Shown: positions 21,557 through 32,065 of the stretch, piece after piece
Layout of the letters: each line of letters opens with the position of its first letter
Numbering within the stretch: position 1 is the stretch's first letter
Assembly (NCBI GenBank): GCA_021927905.1
Contig: BLLK01000022.1
Coordinates: forward strand, 2,418,001-2,482,000
Source: Chaetoceros tenuissimus
Lineage: Eukaryota; Bacillariophyta; Thalassiosirophyceae; Chaetocerotales; Chaetocerotaceae
DNA: 64,000 nucleotides
Direction: 5' to 3'
Program-made: the position numbers and the translations under genes
The notes under the pieces: generated by a model
Databases searched by the model: none
What the model was told of the DNA's origin: nothing
Seen by the model: only the letters and a program-made list of their open reading frames with translations

Positions 21557-24500
21557 TCAAACATTTTTCTCTTTGTCTTTTCGCATTTTTCGCCGTCCAA
21601 TGGCCTTCAAAATTTCCTCTACTAGTAGGATTGGGGTAGACCACTTCAAAATTGAAATCCAATTTTCAATTGACAGAGGCACCATTCCGAAACTTTGTCC
21701 TAAACCTGGCAAACCAAGTTTGCTACTATACACAACCAAGAGATGAAGTAGCATTGGGACAACCACTCCAAGAACCAAAAGTGGATTATCTTGTGGACCT
21801 ACAGAAAAAATCGAGTTGTCTACAGACACAGCTGCCAATGCTTTTAACATCTCCATACAAACAAGGGTTGTCAGAGAGAGAGTCTGCGGCAGCATTCTTC
21901 CATGTCCAGTGAAGAGATTCGAGCAAGACAAATCTGCGTTTGATGGAGACCATGTTTTTCCGCACTTTGTGAACCTTGTGAGCTGAGAGAGCGTTATACC
22001 TTGTTCAATGTAGTGTCCAATGAACACCCCGACAGTAGCGACTCCAACATATAAACCAGTAAGACAATATCTAGTCAGTAGCCAGGGAGTCATTATTGGT
22101 TCATCATGAGGGCGTGGATTTTGCTTCATTAAATCAGGTACTGGAGGATTGAAACCGAGGGCCGTTGCTGGAGGTCCATCTGTTACTAAATTGACCCAGA
22201 GCAAATGCATAGCACTCAAAGGCTCAGGAACCCCTAATATTGTAGATAAAAGGATAGCAAAAACTTCGCCCATGTTACAAGAAATCAGAAAACAAATGAA
22301 CGCTTGCATATTTGCATAGATACATCTCCCTTCTTCAATGGCCGACACTATTGTTGAAAAATTATCATCGACCAAAATCATATCTGCAGCTTCCTTGCTG
22401 ACTTCTGTCCCTGTGATCCCCATAGCTACTCCAATATCCGCTTGCTGAAGTGCTGGAGCATCATTCACTCCGTCACCAGTCATAGCACTAATTTCTTCAA
22501 GACTCTGTAGCATTTTGATAAGTTTTTGCTTATCAGCTGGTTCTGCCCTACAGAATACAATATTTCCTGTCTTTAAAACCTCCAGTTGCTCCTCTTTTGA
22601 CTTTTTGAAGAATTCTCTACCCTCGAATGCTTTTAATGGACCGTCTTGAGTCTCTGTGAAGATGTTCACATCCTTGGCGATGGCAATAGCTGTATCCTTT
22701 GCATCTCCAGTAATCATTATCACGCGAATACCAGCTTCTGTACACGATTTGATACTATCAGCTACCTCTGGACGAGCAGGGTCTTTGATACCGACAATAC
22801 CGCAAAGAGTCAAACCAGACTCAATATCAGCGTATTTACTTGGGTCAGATAGCAAAGGATGCTTCCGCGCTGCATCCCCTGTTCCTTCGGTCTCATCAGG
22901 TGCATGATCTTTCAGAGATTGATCAAGATATTCGGTCTCTTTCACTGCAAGTGCAAGGCAGCGCAATGGTCTTGTCGCGAGTTCAGATGTCTTTGCCTCT
23001 ATCACTCTTCTCAAGTCACCTGTTAATTTTGCAACGGTCCCGTCTCTATATTTGATATGTGTGCACCTTTTTATCAAAAGATTTGGGGCACCCTTCACGA
23101 GAAGACGATTGCCGTCATCATTATCGATAGATGTACACAATACTGACATACTCTTTCTATCTCTATTAAACTCTAGCGTCGCTGTTCTTAAAAATTTCGA
23201 TCGCCAAGAATCTACATGGGATGAAGCCAAAATACTTGGTGTGTGGCGCCCATCATTATCATTTGACATACCTCCAAGCTTCTCCGCCAAAATACATAAT
23301 GCAGCTATTCAAGATTGAGTGAATTTTACAATCATAAAAAGAAGGAACTGTTTCGGTTGACAACATACCTTCTGTTGGTTCACCAACTCTTTCATATTCT
23401 TTCTCATCTCCTCCATGTTCATCATGTCCAACAATTTTGGCATCATTACAAAGCGCAGCAACAGCGGCAATATCAGCCACAGAACCGCATGGTACCGATC
23501 TAATTTCTTGTCCCTTTATGATCCCATCTACATTGCCAATAGGAGAATAAGACGAGCCAAAAATCCTGTGTTCTGATACTGCCTGATCTTGTTCGAACAC
23601 AACCAAAGAGACTGCAGTCATCTCATTAGTGGTGAGTGTACCGGTCTTGTCAGTACAAATCACACTAGTGCAACCTTTATTATTACAATTTCAATACATG
23701 AGTGGCAATCTTAGCTACATCACACTGAAGGGATTTGTTTGACTCACCTAATGTCTCAACACTTGGAAGCTTTCTAACAATTACGTTTCTTTTTGCCATT
23801 CTTCGAGTTCCCAAAGAAAGGCATAGGGTAATGACAGCTGGAAGCCCTTCTGGGATGGCAGCTACACCCAATGCAACAGCTACTTTCGCATAGTACACTG
23901 AACCTTCCATCCAATTCTTGAATGTTGGATCATTGAATTTGGGAATAGACACAGCCCAAACTGCTACACAAATGAAACTGATTATCTTTGTTAACTGCTC
24001 CCCAAATTCATCAAGTTTGATACCCAAGGGTGTTTTATGCTCTTCACTCTTAGCATCTGTAACACCCTTTTGAATTTTACCCATTTCTGTCTCCATACCA
24101 GTTTTTACTATCATTGCAATAGCACTTCCAGCAGTACATACAGTTCCAGCAAAAACAACAGAAGCCATGTCCTGGACAGGAGCACCAACTGCTGCCAAAC
24201 CTTCATCCCCAGGCAATTTACCAACTGTCACAGATTCACCAGTCAATGACCCTTCATCTAAACTTAGCACTGAACTTTCCAAGCGCATAATTCTAGAATC
24301 AGCAGGAATCTTATCGCCAACTCGGATTTGAATGATATCTCCAGGAACAAGTTCAGTTGCATCGAAATTATCTATCCATTTTCCATCTCTAAGCACAGTT
24401 GTCAAACTTGGTTGTAGCTTTTTCAATGCTTCCAATGATCCTTCTGCTTGTTTACTTTGCCATACACCCACGGCAGCATTCAAAACCAATATAGCAAGGA

Positions 24501-25011
24501 TAATCAAAGGTTCCATAAATGATTTGAGTAAATGTTGTGCTTCACCTGGATTTTCACGAATATGAGCTTTCATTTCCATGAACGAAAAAATCCCACTAAT
24601 AACTGCAACTGCAAGCAAAATTTGCACAAGTTTATCATCAAATTGTTCAGCAATGAGTTGGAGGAGAGATTTGGAAGGCGGTGCCTCTAATTTGTTAGGA
24701 CCATATTGTTCCAGACGCTTCGATGCATCTTCCGATGACAGACCATCAATAGACGATGAAAGACCCTTCATGAGTGATTTAATTGTCATGGACCCGATCG
24801 CTGCTGTTGTCTGGTTGTATGCAAGAACATTTGTGATGGTTTTCTCTTCAACTGCCCCACCTCTGATATCTCGAATGCGATGAAATGAAGACACAGGTCT
24901 AGAGATACCGAAACTAGAAGCTCGAAAAGATGCCGCATGTACTGTATCACAAGCTATGTGACCAGCAAACATTGTGATTGTCACCAGGTGCTTCATTTGT
25001 GTAATGAACAT
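21557..25011 (-). CDS. P-type IIA calcium-transporting ATPase (SERCA type), three exons
   Basis: Exons: 25011-23748, 23674-23369 and 23304-21557, giving about 1105 aa. Both introns are phase 1 (GTGAGT...AAAG and GTATGT...AATAG), and the joins restore the conserved VETLG-CTSVICTDKTG and GEPTEG-AL. It pumps Ca2+ from the cytosol at the cost of ATP. The phosphorylation loop is CTDKTGTLT; the hinge is TGDGVNDAPAL; the actuator loop is LTGESV. Ca2+-site residues are present: PEGL in M4, Asn and Glu in M5 (SCNMGEV), and WVNLVTDGPPATALG in M6. Compared with animal SERCA, the N-terminus carries about 45 extra residues with a hydrophobic stretch ending DTVHAASF, which may be a signal or organelle presequence. 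That makes the target membrane (ER, plastid envelope or other) uncertain. Confidence 0.93.
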
Positions 25012-25436
25012 TTTGTATTATCGGATTCCAAGTGGAACGTGTTGAAAAATTTGATGTAATTGATTGGTGTCACTCTGCACTCCAGAATGAAGCTATATCC
25101 ACTTCCTTTCTCGTTCCTCTATCAATAGAGATAAGTATTTCACTAGATTCAGTGCTTGATTTTCAAGTTAAGGTTATGATATGAAATTGATGCGTATGTT
25201 CATGAAGATGTGATCCAAACAAGTGTGTTGTGTGTGAGGTCAAAAATCTTTGGAGGAAATGTCTCCATCCAAAAAGGCCTATATGTCGGATGACGTCATT
25301 TCTAAAAGATACTCGTCATTGTAAATTATCATAGCGAGAAGCGAGAAGCATTGAAATTATTTTTACATTACAAAATTTAGTATTGTACTCGTATGCCTAC
25401 GACAAAAATAGGCACGGTGCGACTATCAAGTCACTA
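25012..25436. other. Intergenic: promoter of the calcium pump gene
   Basis: The region upstream of the calcium pump on the - strand also contains the 3' flank of the next gene. It holds a perfect TGACGTCA palindrome (25291-25298). No other gene-like signal seen. Confidence 0.5.
25291..25298. promoter_or_regulatory. TGACGTCA palindrome (CRE-like bZIP site)
   Basis: A perfect 8-bp CRE core lies 280 bp upstream of the calcium-pump ATG. bZIP and aureochrome-type factors of diatoms bind TGACGT cores. An identical palindrome lies in the divergent promoter at 33343-33350. Function is inferred only from the motif. Confidence 0.35.
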
Positions 25437-27881
25437 CTACACATTCTTTGCTTCACTTTTCTGGAGCAACTCTTCTAATCTTTTTGCAAAAAATTCAGTA
25501 TGGTGTGGGTCAATAGCATTTTTGTAATTCAAAATTACCGGTGAGGCTTTGCCCTTGTCACCATCTTTGATTTTCAAAGTATTTCGATCAAATTCATGTT
25601 TATCTTTGATTGGAGAAATAATTCCTTTGCGTGCTTTTCTCCTAATTACTTTGTACATTATCGAGGCCTCCACAGCAGTCATTCTATGGTTTAAAATCAA
25701 ATCATTGAGAACAGCAAAGTCACAGCCGTAGGAATAACAAAGGTGTTTGTCAAATGAATTAGCCATTCCAATAAGTAGCATTCTCATAATCTTGGCATGA
25801 CCAAAAAGAGCATGCGGAGTGATAATCTCAGTGTCTTGGAAATATTCAAGATCTTTTGCAGAGAAAATTGTCTGGAATGCAGCGTACATGTTTTCATCTC
25901 TTTCAGCCAATGTTTCCATATTCACTTCTCTGTAGACTAGAGTTTGAGTATATAACTCGAATGCTAAGCACACTTTCATGTCAAATGGATTGCTTTGAAA
26001 ATATGCATGTTCTCCATCAAGAACCATGATCAAACTGCTTTCATCATATTGTTCTATCCATATCTTAAATAGATCAATACTGACAACAGCCTTAGCTCTT
26101 GGTGGTCGTCGATCATTGACAATTTTCTCAGATCCAATCTCTGCATAGGCATGATGAAGAATCCATTTACTTTCGTTGCTTCTGATGCAATCTTCATATA
26201 TCACAACGTTGTTATATTTGGATTGATCCTTCAAAAAATCTGATATTCGTTTTGATACTAACTCAAGCTTCGGAGTATGCAAAACTATATCTCCCTCGAA
26301 TCCAACCTTTCTCGCAGAAACTATGAACCAAGCCACTTTGTCAAAGTCTTTGGCTTTGATCATACTAAATATAGCGTCTTGAGCATGTCGATGTGCTCCA
26401 TGTGTTGGCTTGATAGCAATTACACAATCTTTGTACTTGCGATCAAAAACTGGAGCAGGTTTCAGGATTGGGACCTTGCTATAGTCTAGATCTTTCAACA
26501 TATCGTCCTTTTGGCCCTCGATGTAAGCCGCCAACTCTATATCTTCTTGATATTGGTGAACAGCCCAAGATGGATGAAATCCGTCGCCCATGGGTCGATT
26601 GAATACAATGTGATGTCTCGGGTCGTATATTTTTGATTCATTTAGGGGAACATCTAATCGTACACTATTGACTGCACCAGTCCCTTGCATATGTGGTATT
26701 ATTTCATCTATTCCCGGTGTACTCCATAATGCTCCTGTATAGAATAGGTAATTATGAAAGGCCCACTCACACCTGTAGTATGCACATTGAGTAATATCAA
26801 AGTGTTTCACCATTGCTCGGAGATAGGCATCCACAGCGCGTTGATGACCGTGGGTAGATGCTGGAGTCAGCACATTCTCATTATAGACAAAACCCATCAC
26901 TGCTCTATTTTTGTACGCAAATAATAACATCGTTTTGTTTTGAATCTTGTTCAATCTATGCTTCATACCCTTGTTATTTTCTTCGTAAATATGAAGTTGA
27001 TACGACTTCGTCGTATTTGCGTGTGTACACGAATGACGAGAGCCAATGCCATCTTCTCCCGCCTTTTGAAAAAAGGTATCATGACCATCTACTAAAAGGA
27101 TTCTACTTTCAGGGCTATATTGCTGTGACCAAACCCAAAAAAGTTCAAATCTTGCAACACCTATGCTTCTGGGTATCCTTTCATCTTCAAATACAGCATT
27201 GCCATTACGAACTTTGTATAAACCTCGCAGATATGCATAATCTTTTGTTACATTCATTTGATGTGAAAAAGTCTCGTCCGTCTCATCACTACGAATTACA
27301 CCATTGTAAACAACTACATTGCCTCCATTTTCAGCATTGGATTTTAGAAACTTTTCTAAATTTTGTCTATCCAAATTCTCTTCAAAGTCAGTTACATTTG
27401 TTGGCTTATCCAAATTCACCGATAACACAATATCACCTTCAAAACCTGATTTTTGCAGTGTTCGCACAAAAAATACTACATCTTTAAATCGCATCGTATT
27501 CGCAACAGTAAAAACTGCATCTTCGTAAAATCTATGATTCCCAAAGTCAGGCTTCAAGGCTATTTCTGCTTGTATTATCTTGGCATTTCCTTGTTCATGT
27601 GATATATCTGACGAACGGGCACCTATATGTTTGGAATACACAGGACTATGTTGTAAAACATACTCGTATGGAGCATCAAAGTTTTCACCATAGTTTGGCG
27701 CAACATTTGTATCTTTTAAAAAAGTATCTGGTTTTGTTTGTACGAGAGACGGTCGTGTGAACATTCGTAACGCGATTTGAATATCATGGCTGATTATCTT
27801 AATGATTGCTAATGTGATGAGAGAAATAGCAATCATTGGCAAATGCTGGATTTTCCGCCGCGTCCTTTTCCTCAGCCTCAT
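25437..27881 (-). CDS. Type II membrane protein with duplicated glycosyltransferase-like domain
   Basis: 814 aa, intronless. A basic N-terminus (RLRKRTRRK) and a single hydrophobic segment at residues 16-33 make a Golgi-type signal anchor. The lumenal part contains two copies of one domain, about residues 105-470 and 485-800. Each copy starts with ALKPDFG or AIKPTHG, continues with FEGDIVL, VVYNGVIRS or VVIYEDCIRS, and a metal-site-like LLVDGHDTFFQ or VLDGEHAYFQSNPF. The latter resembles the DxD-bearing ISDFRDTYFQ motif of a family of plant and algal nucleotide-sugar transferase-like proteins. Only the first copy keeps an aspartate at both motif positions (DGHD against DGEH), so the second may be non-catalytic. 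Sugar specificity cannot be inferred; a role in glycoprotein or wall polysaccharide synthesis is plausible. Confidence 0.65.
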   Translation of the reverse strand: MRLRKRTRRKIQHLPMIAISLITLAIIKIISHDIQIALRMFTRPSLVQTKPDTFLKDTNVAPNYGENFDAPYEYVLQHSPVYSKHIGARSSDISHEQGNAKIIQAEIALKPDFGNHRFYEDAVFTVANTMRFKDVVFFVRTLQKSGFEGDIVLSVNLDKPTNVTDFEENLDRQNLEKFLKSNAENGGNVVVYNGVIRSDETDETFSHQMNVTKDYAYLRGLYKVRNGNAVFEDERIPRSIGVARFELFWVWSQQYSPESRILLVDGHDTFFQKAGEDGIGSRHSCTHANTTKSYQLHIYEENNKGMKHRLNKIQNKTMLLFAYKNRAVMGFVYNENVLTPASTHGHQRAVDAYLRAMVKHFDITQCAYYRCEWAFHNYLFYTGALWSTPGIDEIIPHMQGTGAVNSVRLDVPLNESKIYDPRHHIVFNRPMGDGFHPSWAVHQYQEDIELAAYIEGQKDDMLKDLDYSKVPILKPAPVFDRKYKDCVIAIKPTHGAHRHAQDAIFSMIKAKDFDKVAWFIVSARKVGFEGDIVLHTPKLELVSKRISDFLKDQSKYNNVVIYEDCIRSNESKWILHHAYAEIGSEKIVNDRRPPRAKAVVSIDLFKIWIEQYDESSLIMVLDGEHAYFQSNPFDMKVCLAFELYTQTLVYREVNMETLAERDENMYAAFQTIFSAKDLEYFQDTEIITPHALFGHAKIMRMLLIGMANSFDKHLCYSYGCDFAVLNDLILNHRMTAVEASIMYKVIRRKARKGIISPIKDKHEFDRNTLKIKDGDKGKASPVILNYKNAIDPHHTEFFAKRLEELLQKSEAKNV

Positions 27882-28347
27882 TGTTTTTTGTTTGAGTATT
27901 TACTTGTAGACTAGTAGGAAATAATGTTACAAAAAGACGACTACTATGTCGATTGAAATTTGCACCTTTGATGGATCACGCAGTTCTCAAGTGATGCTAT
28001 TTCTTGATTACTATTAGTTTGATCTGTATTAATGATTTTGAATTAAAGAAGAATGTGGAATGCTTAGTTTTCCAAGTGAACTGCGAAAAGTTATCTCAAA
28101 CAACAAGAGAGAGAGAGGGATGAGAAGATCCAATGCGGGGAGTGCATGACATACTGATGATGTACGTACTATATCCATCTACGTTGTATGTACGTAGTAT
28201 CAACATTTTTCAAAATTTTTAATTCTTTTATCTTCTGAAAGCATTGGAATATGGAATCAATCATACCATGTTTTACTATGTTCATGTCTTTTCTTTATTA
28301 TCATTATCTAAGACTACATTAAATTTATACTCTACAAAGATTTCCCG
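27882..28347. other. Intergenic
   Basis: The promoter of the glycosyltransferase-like gene (reading left) plus the 3' flank of the FG-GAP gene. It contains a (GA)n stretch near 28106-28122 and GTACGTAC words at 28160-28195. No coding signal seen. Confidence 0.5.
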
Positions 28348-29994
28348 CTAACAATCACAACAGCTCTTACTTTTTGAGATACATTTCTCCATTGCATTTG
28401 AAACATTTGACCACACTCCTGTGGCTTGCTGTTCTAATAAAATCTCACCAGTAACTAGATCCCTTGTATTTGCTCTCGAAGCATTGTTAAAACTCTCAAC
28501 TGTGGCGACAGTCTTTTGTTTTGAAGACTCTTCATCGTCATCTCTATAATACTCTTCGAGATCTTGTTCAGACGGAGGTTGCTTCGGATCGGGCTTTTCA
28601 AGTGGAGTCAATTCATCGTCATCAATCAATGAACTTGATCGCTTCCTTCTAAAATACACAGTTAGCCCCAAGATTCCAAGTAACGAGGAGATAGAAGCAA
28701 TCAAAATTATTTGCAACTCTTTATTACCACTTTTCCCTTCCTCTTCCCTATCCGATATACAAATTCTTTGCACAGCATCAAGACCCAAAGTTTTCTCAGG
28801 ACATTGATATGTACATGATATTGAAGTTACATCATTGGAATCGAGATACATATTGGATGGACAATTCAAGAAGAATCGGTGGTTTTCATCTCCACTTCCA
28901 ATAAATAGACTATGCATACCTTCATCATATTCAACAGCAAAGGAACCCTCTGTGACTATCGGGAAGTTGATCAAGTCAAAATTACCATCCCCTAAATTCA
29001 TCAAGATTTGATTTTCACTGTTATAGTTCCCAATGAATATGTCAAGTTTACCATCGTTGTTCAAATCGCCAATGGCAATGTCTTGTGTTGACAACATTCC
29101 TCCTACGAGGGGATAGCCTTCAAAGTTTCCACTTCCATCATTGAGAAGTAGATAATTTTCATTGTAATCACTATTAGCCACAATAATGTCGGGGGAAGAA
29201 TCGGAATTGATATCGGCGATTTCAATAGCGTGTGTTGGAAAATCACCATATGGAAGATTTTTCGTTGAGTAGAATTCACCACCATTGTTTATGATCAAAA
29301 GATTTGAACCATCAATATAGTTCCCAACTACTATATCAAGGTCACTATCTTGATCTACATCACTCACTGCAATGGAAGTGGTGTGCGAAAAGAAAGTGCC
29401 CGGAAGATAAACGATGGACTGAAACTTTCCATTGCCATTATTGAGAAGAATCACATTTTTAGCACCCCAATTTCCGCAAATGATATCTAGAAATGAGTCG
29501 TTGTTTATATCTGCTAAAACAATATCATGGGTAATAGTATCACCCCCAATCAAGTCATCATATTCTTGGAATCCTCCCTTGCCATTATTGAAATATACTT
29601 GATTTGGGCTTCCATCGTTCGCAAAAACTACATCTAAAGCTCCATCTTGATTCAAATCTCCAATCGCAATCTTTCTCGTCCGTCTTATATCCCCATCGAA
29701 CGTGATTGGACTGTTGAAATTTCCACGACCATCGCTAAGGAAGAGCTGGTTTGCACCATTGAAGTTTGCAGAAATATAGTCACTCATGACATCGTTGTTG
29801 AAATCTGCCATGGCAATATCAAAAGTGTGCCCGTTATCATCTAGTGTTTGATGATCTAGATAATAGGGTTCATTTTCTTCAATAGGTATGCGAGTTCCTT
29901 TCACAGAGATGAAGATGGACATGAACAAGAGAACAAAGGTTGTAGAGGCAAAGTGGTTGGTCCTATAGTCACATTTGATGCTACACCCAATCAT
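28348..29994 (-). CDS. FG-GAP/VCBS beta-propeller surface protein with transmembrane anchor
   Basis: 548 aa from ATG 29994; the longer frame upstream would start at GTG and adds no recognisable sequence. A hydrophobic segment at residues 17-32 is the signal peptide. About seven FG-GAP/VCBS repeats follow, each with a Ca2+-loop motif such as DFNNDVMSD, DLNQDGALD, DINNDSFLD or DVDQDSDLD. These form a beta-propeller like that of integrin alpha chains. A short Cys-containing stalk (NCPSN...SCTYQCPEK) leads to one transmembrane helix (IILIASISSLLGILGLTVYF), a stop-transfer RRKRS and a cytosolic tail rich in acidic residues. Topology is extracellular propeller, single pass, cytosolic tail. The ligand is unknown; adhesion or recognition is the usual inference. 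The next gene upstream is a paralogue in the same orientation. Confidence 0.85.
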   Translation of the reverse strand: MIGCSIKCDYRTNHFASTTFVLLFMSIFISVKGTRIPIEENEPYYLDHQTLDDNGHTFDIAMADFNNDVMSDYISANFNGANQLFLSDGRGNFNSPITFDGDIRRTRKIAIGDLNQDGALDVVFANDGSPNQVYFNNGKGGFQEYDDLIGGDTITHDIVLADINNDSFLDIICGNWGAKNVILLNNGNGKFQSIVYLPGTFFSHTTSIAVSDVDQDSDLDIVVGNYIDGSNLLIINNGGEFYSTKNLPYGDFPTHAIEIADINSDSSPDIIVANSDYNENYLLLNDGSGNFEGYPLVGGMLSTQDIAIGDLNNDGKLDIFIGNYNSENQILMNLGDGNFDLINFPIVTEGSFAVEYDEGMHSLFIGSGDENHRFFLNCPSNMYLDSNDVTSISCTYQCPEKTLGLDAVQRICISDREEEGKSGNKELQIILIASISSLLGILGLTVYFRRKRSSSLIDDDELTPLEKPDPKQPPSEQDLEEYYRDDDEESSKQKTVATVESFNNASRANTRDLVTGEILLEQQATGVWSNVSNAMEKCISKSKSCCDC

Positions 29995-30326
29995 TTTCCA
30001 CGTATCTTGTTCACTTTTCACTTCCTTTGCTCCACCCGGTTGATGAAAGAATCTGCTATGTCTTCTGGAAAAGAAAACAGTATGATAGAGGAAAGGAGTA
30101 TTTGCACTGCACACAGCAGCCCCAGCACAGGCAGCACTGTTTGTTCGTGAAAGAAATTTTTGCCTTTGTCAGAAAGGGCCTGTTGACAGCTGTCGTAAAC
30201 TAAATTTACAAATGTCCATTTCATATGATCTCAATTTCTCTTTCCTTACTGTTTATTGGGACTGTATCGTTTTCATTTTGAAAAAATATAATTTTTAACA
30301 TCAGTATGAAAAATAAATATATAAGC

Positions 30327-31649
30327 TCAAAAGTTCACATGAAAAATGTACTCACGAGGAAAGGTATTTGAGTCAAGTGCATGTCCGGAACCATGATGAA
30401 CCTTTTTCTTTGTTTGAAACAAATGCTCACACGGCATACGTAATCTATTATGAACGCGATAACTGACTGCGACAAACAGTACTGACACTACACATATCCA
30501 TACGAATACATCAACGAAAACGCCAGCCCAGGTTGCATCTTCGTCATAATTCCCAATGTTCATCAAAATTTTATTTGCTTCTGGGTTATTTCCAAAGACT
30601 ATGTCGATTTTTCCATTCAGATTCAAATCAATTGCACATATAGATTGAGTTTTATGTTCGCTAGATAGTGTCAAGTCGACAGCATCTGCAAAGTTCCCTC
30701 TACCGTCATTTATCAATAGTTGGTTGGGATATCCATGATTGCCAATGACAATATCGATTGCTGAATCTTGATTGAAATCAGCCGCGTGTATGGAAATGCT
30801 TTGCTTTGGAGAATCATTACCTTTATAGCCACTCGGTAATAATATTTCGTCTTCATGAAAGCCACCATCTCGCTTCTTATTGTTAAGATAAACTTGATTA
30901 TCACTGCCATAGTTTGCCACCACAACATCTGGCCAGCCATCATTGTTTACGTCTTCTGCGAAAATAGCTTGTGCCAATTTTGATGATCCTGTTTCTATTG
31001 TTTTTGGATCGCTGAAGCCTCCATCTCCATCATTTATCAAAAAGTAGAAGCTTACATCTCGATTTGCTGTGATAATATCAATGTGTCCGTCTCTATTTAA
31101 ATCCGTGACAGCCAAATCGAAAGTCATATGAGTGGAACCAGGTAAAGATCGCACATCAAAATCTCTACCTCCTCGATTTAGAAGTAATTGATTTTCAATG
31201 CTTCTGTTGCCAACAATGACATCCAGTGCACCATCAGAATTCACATCTGCAAGAGCAATTTTATATGTCAAATCAATATGTCCCGGTAAATCCAATGACT
31301 CAAGAAAGACACCTTCTCCAAAATTAAGTAAAAGTTGATTTGGAGTTTCGTCAAAGTTACCAACAACAATGTCGATATTGTTATCTCCGTTTATATCAGC
31401 CAGTGCTATGGAGTATGTGAAAGACACTTCTCCAGGCAGATCTACAGCATCAAGGAATCCTCCATTTTTATCATTAAATAGGATCTGATTCTTCGCATCT
31501 CTATTACCAATAACCAAATCGGCGAATCCATCGTTATTTACGTCAGCAGCTTCAATTGCATATGTAGCAAAGTTCCCACTTGGCAAATCTACTGGAAGAT
31601 CAAAATGCGGAGAAGTCTTCAATAAGCGTTGAATGGATGTATGCTCCAT
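30327..31649 (-). CDS. FG-GAP/VCBS beta-propeller protein, paralogue of the preceding gene
   Basis: 440 aa from ATG 31649. It carries seven or more repeats with calcium loops (DVNNDGFADL, DINGDNNIDI, DVNSDGALDV, DLNRDGHIDI). A C-terminal transmembrane helix (GVFVDVFVWICVVSVLFVAV) is followed by a short basic tail. Unlike its neighbour it shows no signal peptide. The open frame extends upstream to a TAG at 31682 without a hydrophobic start, so a first exon may lie at 31690-31960 (possible acceptor TTTCATAG near 31682), or the 5' end has been lost. Repeat spacing and the tail differ from the neighbour, so this is an older tandem duplication, not a recent copy. Confidence 0.75.
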   Translation of the reverse strand: MEHTSIQRLLKTSPHFDLPVDLPSGNFATYAIEAADVNNDGFADLVIGNRDAKNQILFNDKNGGFLDAVDLPGEVSFTYSIALADINGDNNIDIVVGNFDETPNQLLLNFGEGVFLESLDLPGHIDLTYKIALADVNSDGALDVIVGNRSIENQLLLNRGGRDFDVRSLPGSTHMTFDLAVTDLNRDGHIDIITANRDVSFYFLINDGDGGFSDPKTIETGSSKLAQAIFAEDVNNDGWPDVVVANYGSDNQVYLNNKKRDGGFHEDEILLPSGYKGNDSPKQSISIHAADFNQDSAIDIVIGNHGYPNQLLINDGRGNFADAVDLTLSSEHKTQSICAIDLNLNGKIDIVFGNNPEANKILMNIGNYDEDATWAGVFVDVFVWICVVSVLFVAVSYRVHNRLRMPCEHLFQTKKKVHHGSGHALDSNTFPREYIFHVNF

Positions 31650-32065
31650 CACCAGTTTGACCACTTGCAGCGCTTCTTTACAAATCTATGAAATGATCTT
31701 CTCTTTGCACACTATGAGACTAAATAATAGCATGAACTGATGGTTGGTAAGGGTACTTAGTTCTCTATTTATGTATTCCTCAAGTATGGTAGATACTGGA
31801 TACTCGTTAGTTTTTTGTGCTCCTTGCTCCTTCTTACTAACAACGGTTATTTCAGTAAGGATTGAAATTATACAATGACTGAGACTGTCTTTAGTTGACA
31901 CCTATCAATAAGCTAAAAGACATCAGTCTTGCTTTCCCTTTTCAAAAGCATTTCGAATTGGCTTATTTGACAACTAAAATCCTCGGAAATTTCATCACTT
32001 GATCAATGAGCTTTCACATTGGTGCAGAAATAAGAGGTTCTTCTTCATACCGACGAAAATACACT
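31650..32065. other. Intergenic or undetected 5' exon of the FG-GAP paralogue
   Basis: A 71-aa frame on the - strand (31901-31686) directly precedes the FG-GAP paralogue but lacks a convincing signal sequence. Otherwise AT-rich with no recognisable gene. Confidence 0.4.

Noticed and set aside
26858-27487. A 209-aa + strand frame
   Set aside because: It lies inside the glycosyltransferase-like gene on the other strand and has the composition expected of an antisense frame. The - strand frame has motifs and an internal duplication.
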